Assembly (NCBI RefSeq): GCF_032461945.1
Contig: NZ_JAWCUD010000012.1
Coordinates: 1-64,000, forward strand
Reading direction: 5' to 3'
DNA from: Paenibacillus_E violae
GTDB lineage: Bacteria; Bacillota; Bacilli; Paenibacillales; NBRC-103111
DNA: 64,000 bases
Part shown: in pieces, positions 8,341 through 15,479 of the stretch
Position numbering within the stretch: the first letter of the stretch is position 1
How the letters are laid out: each line of letters starts with the position of its first letter
Made by a program: the position numbers and the translations under genes
The notes under the pieces: generated by a model
The model's database searches: none
Seen by the model: the letters and a program-made list of their open reading frames with translations, nothing else
Told to the model about the DNA's origin: nothing

Positions 8341-9795
8341 TTAACCTGCTAGGGCAAATAGAGAGTTTTTTAGACTACTATTATTATCTTTCAGGATAAA
8401 GAATTGTCGGAAGGCCATCGCCACTTCCCGTCTGCCCTCTTCCATCACCGTGTCCGTAATTCTACCTCCTAGCGAATCTACCGTTTTACGCAGGGGCACG
8501 ACCATCGTCCCCTCCTGCAGTTCCATATCTGCGAGCGAGTAGGTGGCTACGTTATTTCCCAAAGCATAGGCGCGAATCGTTCTCGCCGGTAAGTCATATT
8601 GAATATCGTAAATGCCGTAGTGAGCATTAGCTGTCTTCGTTATATCCTGCCACTGTACGTTTCCACCTAACTTTTCAATTAAAAAACGCAATGAAAGCTC
8701 AATTCGATTCGATCGCAATTGATATTGTGCAGGCTCCAAAGTAACACTGCTCCACTGAGAAAAGTGAACCTTAAGCGGCACAGTCGGCTTTATAGCGAGT
8801 AGTGGAGACTCTTCATCTGCTTCTGCCACCTTTTGCTTCCCTAGCTGCTCATCCGTATTCTTAGGCTCCTCCTTGACTTGCTGCAGGCCCGGATGCTGGT
8901 GTACGGTCGCATATTGTTGTGTTTCCTCCCATAGTTGTTGAAAATGAGCCGCACTCATGTTTCTTGACCACTTGGATTTTCCCACTTGGAATTGCTTCGG
9001 CTTTACATCAGTTGTCAGGGGTGCGAAAGCATAACCCAGGTTCTTATAATATTCGATCACTTTAGGCAGGATCTCTACTGTTGATTCATGCCCCGTGCCA
9101 TCATGGAATAGAACCGTCATTTCGTGCTCGAGCGGTGAATCCTTGACCGTTTGCCAAATCTCATTTGCCGGTACATGAACTCTCTTCGAATCTCCGCTGT
9201 CAACATTCCAGTCAACGACGGTATAACCCGCTTTATCCATTAAATAGTAGTAATAGGCATCGAAATTGGTATAGGTCCCTCCAGGAGCGCGCACGAATTG
9301 CGGGCGGGTGTCTGCAATGTCGGCGAAGATTTCCTCACTGCGTTGAATTTGATCCCAAAACGTTTGAAAATCGCTATAAAGCTCTTTATATACATGATTA
9401 TAGGAATGATTGCCGAGGGTATGTCCGTCTTTCAAAATTCTTTTCACCATATCGGGGTACTCTTTGGCTTGTTCACCCAGTGCAAAAAACGTGGCTTTCA
9501 CGCCTTCTTTCTCTAAAATATCCAGAACCTTGCCCGTTAACTTGCTAGGACCATCATCAAAGGTTAAATAAACCGTAGGCTGCTCAGGTGTTACATAGTT
9601 TTTCTCTTCCTGCTGCAGGCGTTTGCCCGTTTTGAGCTTTTGATAAATCTCCTGCTCATCTTTGGCGGAGGTTCCATCCCCCTCTGTGGCCCTAACAGGA
9701 ACCGCAGAAAGAAACAGGGAAACTAGTAGTAGCAAGACCATAGTGAGTTGAATACTTTTCCGTTTACTGGCTGCATGTTGAACTTGAAAACGCAT
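8341..9795 (-). CDS. Polysaccharide deacetylase with C-terminal copper-amine-oxidase-like (stalk) domain
   Basis: A 484-residue secreted protein. A signal peptide covers about residues 1-36 (hydrophobic VLLLLVSLFLSAVPV, then ATEGDG). The NodB deacetylase domain follows: YLTFDDGPS (catalytic Asp-Asp), TLGNHSYNH (metal-binding His), FVRAPGGTY and TVLFHDGTG. The C-terminal part, from about residue 370, resembles the stalk domain found in many Paenibacillus exported proteins. It probably removes acetyl groups from peptidoglycan or a related N-acetylhexosamine polymer. It is not obviously co-transcribed with the moxR operon, whose start lies 66 bp away. Confidence 0.88.
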   Translation of the reverse strand: MRFQVQHAASKRKSIQLTMVLLLLVSLFLSAVPVRATEGDGTSAKDEQEIYQKLKTGKRLQQEEKNYVTPEQPTVYLTFDDGPSKLTGKVLDILEKEGVKATFFALGEQAKEYPDMVKRILKDGHTLGNHSYNHVYKELYSDFQTFWDQIQRSEEIFADIADTRPQFVRAPGGTYTNFDAYYYYLMDKAGYTVVDWNVDSGDSKRVHVPANEIWQTVKDSPLEHEMTVLFHDGTGHESTVEILPKVIEYYKNLGYAFAPLTTDVKPKQFQVGKSKWSRNMSAAHFQQLWEETQQYATVHQHPGLQQVKEEPKNTDEQLGKQKVAEADEESPLLAIKPTVPLKVHFSQWSSVTLEPAQYQLRSNRIELSLRFLIEKLGGNVQWQDITKTANAHYGIYDIQYDLPARTIRAYALGNNVATYSLADMELQEGTMVVPLRKTVDSLGGRITDTVMEEGRREVAMAFRQFFILKDNNSSLKNSLFALAG

Positions 9796-9926
9796 GCGAT
9801 GATCCCTCCGCTTGTTCTATCATTTTACTACCTGATAGAGTATATGGGAGATGGACGGGGAGTATGTCTCTTGTCTAGCAGCAATTTTCCGATGAGGAGT
9901 CGTAGTAATCTGAAGAGATGTTTAAG

Positions 9927-10101
9927 GGAACTAGAGTCCTCTATTTTGGTGTAATCGGCCGTTTTCATGGGCTAGACGGAACTACAGGGTCTTATTTGTT
10001 AAAAACCCAGTATTTCGCTTAAAATCGGCAAAATAGAGGATCACAGTTCCACTCCAACTAGCAAACGGCTGCTTCTAGATGAAATAGCGGACTGTAGTTC
10101 C
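9927..10101. repeat. Four-box nested palindromic element, family A, copy 1
   Basis: Four 20-bp boxes match the consensus GGAACTACAGGGCCCTATTT. Forward boxes start at 9927 and 9978, reverse-complement boxes at 10031 and 10082. Start-to-start distances are 51, 53 and 51 bp. The order forward-forward-reverse-reverse makes a nested palindrome with arms of about 80 nt. No credible coding frame crosses it. Confidence 0.85.
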
Positions 10102-10284
10102 TCGTTGAGGAGAAAGGAATCGTTGGAGGAGTTAATTTCCCTCCGTAGTTTAGCTTGTTAAGAGCCCAGTGGGAGCGAGTTTTGGCAGTGTAGAACACCC
10201 AACGCCGCTAAAAATTCAGCGTTACTGAGACATATGGCGGAGGGGGCATCCTCATAGGAGAGATAAGCTGGCTAGCCACTTGGA

Positions 10285-10460
10285 GGAACTACAGGCCGCT
10301 ATTCTAACAAATTAAGTCCGTTTCCGCGTTCAAGCGGAACTGCAGGGCCCTATTTGACCGCCTACCCCCGATTTCTTCAAGAAAACGGACAAATAGAGGA
10401 CGTCAGTTCCCCTCCACGTTAAGAGGAGCCTATTTCGATGAAATAGGGCCCTGTAGTTCC
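10285..10460. repeat. Four-box nested palindromic element, family A, copy 2
   Basis: This is a second copy of the family A design 358 bp after the first. Forward boxes start at 10285 and 10336, reverse boxes at 10391 and 10441, giving steps of 51, 55 and 50 bp. Box sequences diverge by a few bases from copy 1 while the geometry is kept. Between the copies (10102-10284) is unique sequence with nothing recognisable. Confidence 0.85.
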
Positions 10461-10507
10461 CCTCAGGGAAGAACCGCTGGAGCGATAGCAGCGACTGTGA
10501 CAGCTAT

Positions 10508-10691
10508 GTTGTATTTTGCGCAACCATTTGGCCGTAAAGGGGCCTCATTTCACCTCATTATTGCACTTTATACAACGATTGTTGCATTTAAATCGCTTAC
10601 AATTCACCTTTTGCAACAAATGGTTGTATTATGTGCAACGAAAGACCGCAATCGCGATCTGACCACACCATTACGTTGTATGTAATGCAAC
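10508..10691. repeat. Four-box palindromic element, family B, copy 1
   Basis: Four 17-bp boxes of the type GTTGYAYTWTGTGCAAC start at 10508, 10560, 10623 and 10675, so the steps are 52, 63 and 52 bp. Each box is itself nearly palindromic, able to form a 6-bp mini-hairpin. Boxes 2 and 3 pair as inverted repeats (TTGCACTTTATACAAC against TTGCACATAATACAAC). The sequence is unrelated to family A, yet the layout is very similar. Confidence 0.82.
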
Positions 10692-10792
10692 GTAGCCCAT
10701 CAACTTTGCTGCACAGCCGTCTTTACAACGAAAAATATTTGTTTGAGTAGATTCGATTCCATACTTAGATTTTAACAACAAAATTAAATAAA

Positions 10793-10812
10793 GGTTGAGC
10801 TTTCGCTCAACC
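10793..10812 (-). terminator. Hairpin with T-rich tail downstream of bcp
   Basis: GGTTGAGC and GCTCAACC form a perfect 8-bp stem around a four-base loop. On the minus strand it runs into TTTATTTAATTTTG, so it may be a backup terminator behind the stronger bcp terminator. Confidence 0.55.
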
Positions 10813-10838
10813 CCAAAACATATAAATTCTTATCTTTC

Positions 10839-10870
10839 AAAAAAAGCCGCCGAGAACCTCTCTCGACAGC
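10839..10870 (-). terminator. Intrinsic terminator of bcp
   Basis: On the minus strand a hairpin with arms GCTGTCGAGA and TCTCGGCGGC (two G-U pairs) is followed by seven T residues, a few bases after the bcp stop codon. Confidence 0.88.
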
Positions 10871-10877
10871 CTTCTTC

Positions 10878-11357
10878 TTACAGTGCTTCGACCGCTTCCA
10901 GCACCGACTGGACATGGTTTTTTATCCGCACCTTACTCCATTCCTTCACGATGTAACCTTCCTCGTCAATGAGGAAGGTCGAACGGACAATGCCCATGTA
11001 CTCACGGCCATATAGCTTTTTGAGCGCCCATACCCCGTACTTTTCAGCCACCTGGTGATCGCTGTCAGAAAGCAGCAGGAAAGGCAGCTCATATTTCGCG
11101 ATAAATTTATGATGGGCGTTCAGTTCATCAGGACTAATGCCGATGACTTCAACCCCGAGTTCGGCGAACTTGCCGTTATAGTCGCGGAAATCACAGGACT
11201 GCTGCGTACAGGTCGGCGTATTATCTTGCGGGTAAAAGTAGATAACTACCTTTTTACCTTTATAATCATGCAGCGACACGCTGCTGCCACTCGATGCAGG
11301 CAGTGTAAAATCAGGGGCAAGACGTTTGACCGTCTCTTGCTCTTTTTTCTTAGCCAT
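10878..11357 (-). CDS. bcp: Thiol peroxidase, Bcp/PrxQ family
   Basis: A 159-residue cytosolic peroxiredoxin that reduces hydrogen peroxide and organic hydroperoxides. The peroxidatic Cys50 is in NTPTCTQQSC and the probable resolving Cys55 is five residues on, the atypical 2-Cys Bcp arrangement. The motif VVIYFYPQDNTPTC fits the family, with Thr where many members have Gly before the cysteine. The start at MAKKKEQ was preferred because AGGAG lies 10 nt upstream; an ATG seven codons earlier has its purine run directly against the codon. It stands alone, with its own terminator. Confidence 0.94.
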   Translation of the reverse strand: MAKKKEQETVKRLAPDFTLPASSGSSVSLHDYKGKKVVIYFYPQDNTPTCTQQSCDFRDYNGKFAELGVEVIGISPDELNAHHKFIAKYELPFLLLSDSDHQVAEKYGVWALKKLYGREYMGIVRSTFLIDEEGYIVKEWSKVRIKNHVQSVLEAVEAL

Positions 11358-11513
11358 TCTATGAACGCTCCTATCCATTCCTTCTTATCTTCACTCATTA
11401 TGCGATATTTGCAGCCTCACATCAAACCGCGATGTCCAAAACTAGCATATAACATGAAAATCATGTTAGGTTTAATAGGATGGTATAAAAATTTTAAGGA
11501 GTGAAGAATCGTC

Positions 11514-12779
11514 ATGCATCCTATTCAACGTATGTCATTACTCTCCACATTGGGACTGACACTAGCCCTCCCAACTTTATCAGTCTCTGCCGCTGCAGCA
11601 GATGATAGCGCACTTATTACACGGGGACAATTCATTAAACAAATTACCGACGAGCTGAAACTGACACCTTTGAATAAACAAACTGTCCTGCCTTCCGACG
11701 TCAGTTCGGATTCTCCCTATGCTAACACCGTACGTATCATGCGTGAACGCCGAATCCTGCAAGGATATTCAGACGGCACATTCCGCCTGGACCAAGCCGT
11801 TAGCCCCGCGGAGGCTTCCCTCATTCTGGGGAGATTTCTAGGTCTGGCCGACAGTAAGGCGAGCACTGTTTTGAAAAGCGATTACAGCGTTGATTTCAGC
11901 GGCCAAACTGCAGGTATTACCCTAGACACAGCAGGAGCAGCCATCAAAAAAGCGCTAGCGAACGACCCTTCGGTGTCCTCCTGGCTCGTTGCGGATCCAA
12001 CCTCACCAACGGATCTGAAAACGTTCCGCGGTCACATGGAGATGGGCATGCATATTCTGCTTCATCCAAATGCGGGATCTCCGCTGAACAACCTGCAGAC
12101 AACTGTTAAGTCGGACATCAGCTATAATAAGGATCAAGGCCTTCATCAATCCATTACGACTGTTGCCCCAGGCTCGGATATGGTCATGAAAACGATCAAC
12201 ATGGAGCAATACATGGTTAGTCAAGGTACTTTCATGTCGATGCCTAATGCAACAAATGACGGCATCGAGTGGTTTGATATGTCCAAACAAGTGCCGTTTA
12301 CCTTCGAGCAGGTGATGGAGCTGCAGAAGAAAAGCATGGATATAAGTAAAACCTTGGTAACGCCATATTTCTTCTACAAGGATCTTGGCACGACTGAGAA
12401 GGATGGGCAGAAACAGCGCAAGGTCTCTATTCGAGGAAAGCTAACCAACACCGCCGATATTGTCAAAACATTAAGTGGACTTGGCGGCAGCCAGGATGCT
12501 TTCAAAGAGGTGCTCAACTCGCCTGCAATTGCAGGAATGAGCGTTTCATTATCCGCTGTACTTACGGTAGATGAGCAGACCAAACTTCCTGTCAGCATGG
12601 ATGGCGATTATATCGTTGAATATGGTGAAGATCCAAATATTCCGATTGAACAAGTAGATATGACCATGTCTATGACCTATCAAGATGTGAACCAGCCGAT
12701 AGATATTCAATTACCAGAGGAAGCTAAGAAAGCGAAGCCTGTTCCAGTCCCTGTTCCTGCTCCTACGCCTGCTCAATAA
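11514..12779 (+). CDS. Secreted protein with S-layer homology (SLH) motif and DUF6612-like domain
   Basis: A 421-residue exported protein. Residues 1-28 are a signal peptide (LSTLGLTLALPTLSVSAAAA). An SLH-type module follows at about 33-105 (ITRGQFIKQITDEL, then RRILQGYSDGTFRLDQAVSPAEASLIL), which could anchor it to cell-wall polymer. The remainder, about 160-405, contains beta-rich repeats around 'MKTINMEQYMVSQGTFM' and resembles the DUF6612 family; that match is from memory and moderate. The tail is a Pro-rich PVPVPVPAPTPAQ. AAGGAG precedes the ATG by 12 nt. The function is unknown. Confidence 0.8.
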   Translation: MHPIQRMSLLSTLGLTLALPTLSVSAAAADDSALITRGQFIKQITDELKLTPLNKQTVLPSDVSSDSPYANTVRIMRERRILQGYSDGTFRLDQAVSPAEASLILGRFLGLADSKASTVLKSDYSVDFSGQTAGITLDTAGAAIKKALANDPSVSSWLVADPTSPTDLKTFRGHMEMGMHILLHPNAGSPLNNLQTTVKSDISYNKDQGLHQSITTVAPGSDMVMKTINMEQYMVSQGTFMSMPNATNDGIEWFDMSKQVPFTFEQVMELQKKSMDISKTLVTPYFFYKDLGTTEKDGQKQRKVSIRGKLTNTADIVKTLSGLGGSQDAFKEVLNSPAIAGMSVSLSAVLTVDEQTKLPVSMDGDYIVEYGEDPNIPIEQVDMTMSMTYQDVNQPIDIQLPEEAKKAKPVPVPVPAPTPAQ

Positions 12780-12785
12780 GTGTAC

Positions 12786-12832
12786 AAAAAGAACCTTGAT
12801 TCCCACGTTTCGTGGTGATTAAGGTTCTTTTG
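12786..12832 (+). terminator. Bidirectional intrinsic terminator
   Basis: A long hairpin with arms AAGAACCTT and AAGGTTCTT plus an inner CCCACG/CGTGGT stem. It ends in TTTT on the plus strand and AAAAA on the left flank, so it can work in both directions. It closes the SLH gene. Confidence 0.85.
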
Positions 12833-12920
12833 CATGTGGCGATGAGGATGCCAATTCGCACTTCCCTCTTTTATCCATTACAATGAATGTTAGAAATTTG
12901 TCGCAAGCAGGTGATTCCCT

Positions 12921-13616
12921 ATGTTTAAAATATTGCTGATCGAAGACGATGCCACTCTTTTCACAGAAGTGAAGGACCGGCTCGCTCAGTGGTCCTACGA
13001 TGTGCATGGCATTACAGATTTTGGCCGGGTCCTCGAAACGTTCGCGGCCTTGAAACCGGATCTCGTGATTATTGATATTCAGCTCCCGAAATTTGACGGG
13101 TTCCATTGGTGCCGTATGATTCGAATTCACTCCAATGTCCCCATCGTTTTCTTGTCCTCACGCGATCATCCCACGGACATGGTGATGTCGATGCAGCTTG
13201 GCGCCGATGATTTCATTCAGAAGCCGTTTCATTTCGACGTGCTTATCGCCAAAATCCATGCAATTCTCCGCCGGGTCTATAACTACAACACGGAGCCTCT
13301 CAAATTGAAAACTTGGTGCGGTGCTACGATTGATTACGAGAAAAATACGGTGACGAACGAAACCGGTACCATCGAATTAACGAAGAATGAAATCTTCATT
13401 CTCAAATTGCTCATCGAACGTAAGAACACCATCGTTAGCCGGGACGTCATCATTAACAGCCTCTGGGACGACCAGCGGTTTGTCAGCGACAACACCTTAA
13501 CCGTCAATGTTAATCGACTTCGGAAAACACTGGACGAGCTGGGGTTAGGTCGTTTTATCGAAACTAAGGTCGGGCAAGGTTATATGGCCACAGAAGAGGC
13601 TCATTTCCATGATTAG
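12921..13616 (+). CDS. Bce-type response regulator, OmpR/PhoB family
   Basis: A 231-residue DNA-binding regulator. The receiver domain has the acidic pair at IEDD, the phosphoacceptor Asp in LVIIDIQLP (near residue 52) and the conserved Lys in DFIQKPF. A winged-helix output domain follows from about 130 (VSRDVIINSLWDDQRFVSDNTLTVNVNRLRKTL). Its partner kinase overlaps by 8 nt, and the ABC transporter genes follow, the classic BceRS-BceAB order. The palindrome at 14610-14637 is its probable binding site. It is a BceR-like protein; which paralogue cannot be decided. Confidence 0.92.
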   Translation: MFKILLIEDDATLFTEVKDRLAQWSYDVHGITDFGRVLETFAALKPDLVIIDIQLPKFDGFHWCRMIRIHSNVPIVFLSSRDHPTDMVMSMQLGADDFIQKPFHFDVLIAKIHAILRRVYNYNTEPLKLKTWCGATIDYEKNTVTNETGTIELTKNEIFILKLLIERKNTIVSRDVIINSLWDDQRFVSDNTLTVNVNRLRKTLDELGLGRFIETKVGQGYMATEEAHFHD

Positions 13617-14619
13617 ACGTTATCTCGTCGAAAGAAGAAGCTGGCTCCTTTTCTTTATTTCCGCACAGGCTCTTGTTCTGCTTATTGCCTTTTTGGATAA
13701 GGCCATCCCCTTTGGCCCTATTCTTTACATTGTCTTTCTAACGACAACGTTATTTCTCATCTTTTTCATTTTTCGTTACAACAAAGAAACTCGTTTCTAT
13801 AAACAGCTTGAGGAACGAGACAACAATCTGGATCTCTCCGCCTTAGCGGGTGCGGATAGTCCCTTGGAGTCAGTCGTAGAGACCAGCATGATAAATCTGG
13901 CCGAGCATCTCCGTCAATCTGCGTCCAGGCATCAGGTTGCACTAGAACAGGAGAAGGACGATTTGCTGGCGTGGATTCACGAAGTCAAAACACCACTCAC
14001 CGCCATGCGGCTCATGATGGACCGTCTGGAAGATGAGACGATGAAGACCGCTTTAACCTACGAATGGCTGCGGATTCACCTTCTCCTGGATAAACAGCTT
14101 CATCAGAAGCGGCTCCCGTTCATGGAGAACGACCTGTATATCGAACAGGTGAATTTGGAATCATTGACCTATGCAGAAATTAAGACGCTACAGACATGGT
14201 GCATCCAAAAAGGCATCGGCTTCGATCTTGATTTCGAAGTGACGGACGTGCTGAGCGATGCCAAATGGCTCGCTTTCATTCTGCGTCAGCTGGTGACGAA
14301 CGCCGTGAAGTATAGTGATCCTCATGCTGCGGATATCATCATCCGGACGCGCCGCCGCGACGAACGGACGGTCCTTGATGTCAGCGACCACGGCCGCGGG
14401 ATCGAACCGAAGGATTTGCCGCGCATCTTCGATAAGGGCTTTACCTCCACAGCCTGGCACCAAGACAGTGCCGCTACGGGGATGGGCCTCTATTTGGCGA
14501 AGAAAGCCGCCGAATCGATGCTGATTCACATCGCCGTGAGCTCGGAGCCGGGCGCTGGCACCACGTTCACCCTCATCTTCCCCCAGCCGAATGAGGTCAT
14601 GCGCATCACAGGCATGTGA
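13609..14619 (+). CDS. Bce-type intramembrane-sensing histidine kinase
   Basis: A 336-residue kinase with two closely spaced N-terminal membrane helices (about 12-60) and almost no extracellular loop. That form cannot bind ligand by itself and relies on its transporter for sensing. The phosphoacceptor His is in WIHEVKTPLTAMRL (near residue 126). The ATPase domain has the N box LRQLVTNAVKYSD, the G1 box VSDHGRGIEPKDLPRIFDKGFT and the G2 box GMGLYLAKKAAE. Its stop codon lies inside the palindromic operator for the downstream transporter genes. Confidence 0.92.
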   Translation: MIRRYLVERRSWLLFFISAQALVLLIAFLDKAIPFGPILYIVFLTTTLFLIFFIFRYNKETRFYKQLEERDNNLDLSALAGADSPLESVVETSMINLAEHLRQSASRHQVALEQEKDDLLAWIHEVKTPLTAMRLMMDRLEDETMKTALTYEWLRIHLLLDKQLHQKRLPFMENDLYIEQVNLESLTYAEIKTLQTWCIQKGIGFDLDFEVTDVLSDAKWLAFILRQLVTNAVKYSDPHAADIIIRTRRRDERTVLDVSDHGRGIEPKDLPRIFDKGFTSTAWHQDSAATGMGLYLAKKAAESMLIHIAVSSEPGAGTTFTLIFPQPNEVMRITGM

Positions 14620-14637
14620 CAACTTTGTCACATGCCT
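14610..14637. promoter_or_regulatory. Probable BceR-type operator
   Basis: A perfect inverted repeat with 13-bp arms (AGGCATGTGACAA, CT centre, TTGTCACATGCCT). Its core TGACA-ACTT-TGTCA fits the TNACA-N4-TGTNA pattern known for BceR boxes. It overlaps the kinase stop codon and is centred about 63 bp before the TATAAT at 14684-14689, the -10 element for the transporter genes. The poor -35 region agrees with a promoter that needs an activator. Confidence 0.8.
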
Positions 14638-14683
14638 CTCTTCTTTGTTCGCCCGATCGCGGGAGAAAACGGGCAGCTCTTTT

Positions 14684-14689
14684 TATAAT
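14684..14689 (+). promoter_or_regulatory. -10 element of the Bce transporter operon
   Basis: A consensus TATAAT stands 28 nt before the transporter ATPase start codon. No good -35 hexamer lies 16-18 bp upstream, as expected for a promoter dependent on the response regulator bound at the palindrome. Confidence 0.55.
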
Positions 14690-14717
14690 AAAGCTATCGA
14701 ATAAAGGAGTGTGTGAA

Positions 14718-15479
14718 ATGACAATTCTGGAAGCAGTGAAAATTCATAAAAGCTACGGCAATAAATTCAATAAGCAAGAGGTTCTGAAGGGGCTAGATAT
14801 CCGAATTGAAAAGGGAGAGTTCGTCAGTATTATGGGGGCGTCGGGCTCGGGGAAAACCACGTTGCTGAATGTGCTTTCCTCCATCGATAAGGTCAGCCAA
14901 GGCTCTATTCAAATCGAGGGCAAAGAGATTACGACTTTGAAGGAAAAGCAGTTAGCCGAGTTTCGCAAGCGGCATTTGGGGTTTATTTTTCAAGATTATA
15001 ATCTGCTCGACACCTTGACCGTCAAAGAAAATATTCTTCTGCCGCTTTCTATCGCCAAAACTTCCAAGCAGGACGCTGAGTCCAAGTTCCAAGCCGTCGC
15101 CACGGAGCTGGGCATTTATGAAATCAAGGATAAATATCCTAATGAAATCTCAGGCGGCCAAAAACAGCGGACCTCCGCGGCCAGAGCGTTCGTTCATGAG
15201 CCGGGCCTTATTTTTGCAGATGAGCCAACCGGGGCGCTCGACTCCAAATCCGCATCGGATTTGCTGCATAAGCTGAGCGATATGAACGAAAAGCGCACAG
15301 CTACCATCGTCATGGTCACGCACGACTCCGTCGCTGCGAGCTACGGAAGCCGGGTTATTTTCATCAAAGACGGGCAAATATACACACAGCTTTATAAAGG
15401 GCAAGAATCCAGACAAGCGTTTTTTCAAGATATCATGAAGACTCAAGCAGTTCTAGGCGGTGTGCAGAATGAGCATTAA
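14718..15479 (+). CDS. Bce-type ABC transporter, ATP-binding subunit
   Basis: A 253-residue MacB/BceA-type ATPase. Walker A is GASGSGKTTLL (about residue 40), the Q-loop lies in FIFQDYNLLDTLTV, the signature ISGGQKQR (slightly degenerate first position), Walker B LIFADEPTGALD, and the switch His is in MVTHD. GGAG lies 10 nt before the ATG. The end overlaps the permease gene by 11 nt. With the permease it should protect against cell-wall-targeting peptide antibiotics such as bacitracin by freeing lipid II cycle intermediates, and report flux to the kinase. Confidence 0.93.
   Translation: MTILEAVKIHKSYGNKFNKQEVLKGLDIRIEKGEFVSIMGASGSGKTTLLNVLSSIDKVSQGSIQIEGKEITTLKEKQLAEFRKRHLGFIFQDYNLLDTLTVKENILLPLSIAKTSKQDAESKFQAVATELGIYEIKDKYPNEISGGQKQRTSAARAFVHEPGLIFADEPTGALDSKSASDLLHKLSDMNEKRTATIVMVTHDSVAASYGSRVIFIKDGQIYTQLYKGQESRQAFFQDIMKTQAVLGGVQNEH

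Noticed and set aside
10497..10685. Short open frame over the family B element
   Set aside because: It is a by-product of the repeated boxes, with no ribosome binding site and no likeness to known proteins.
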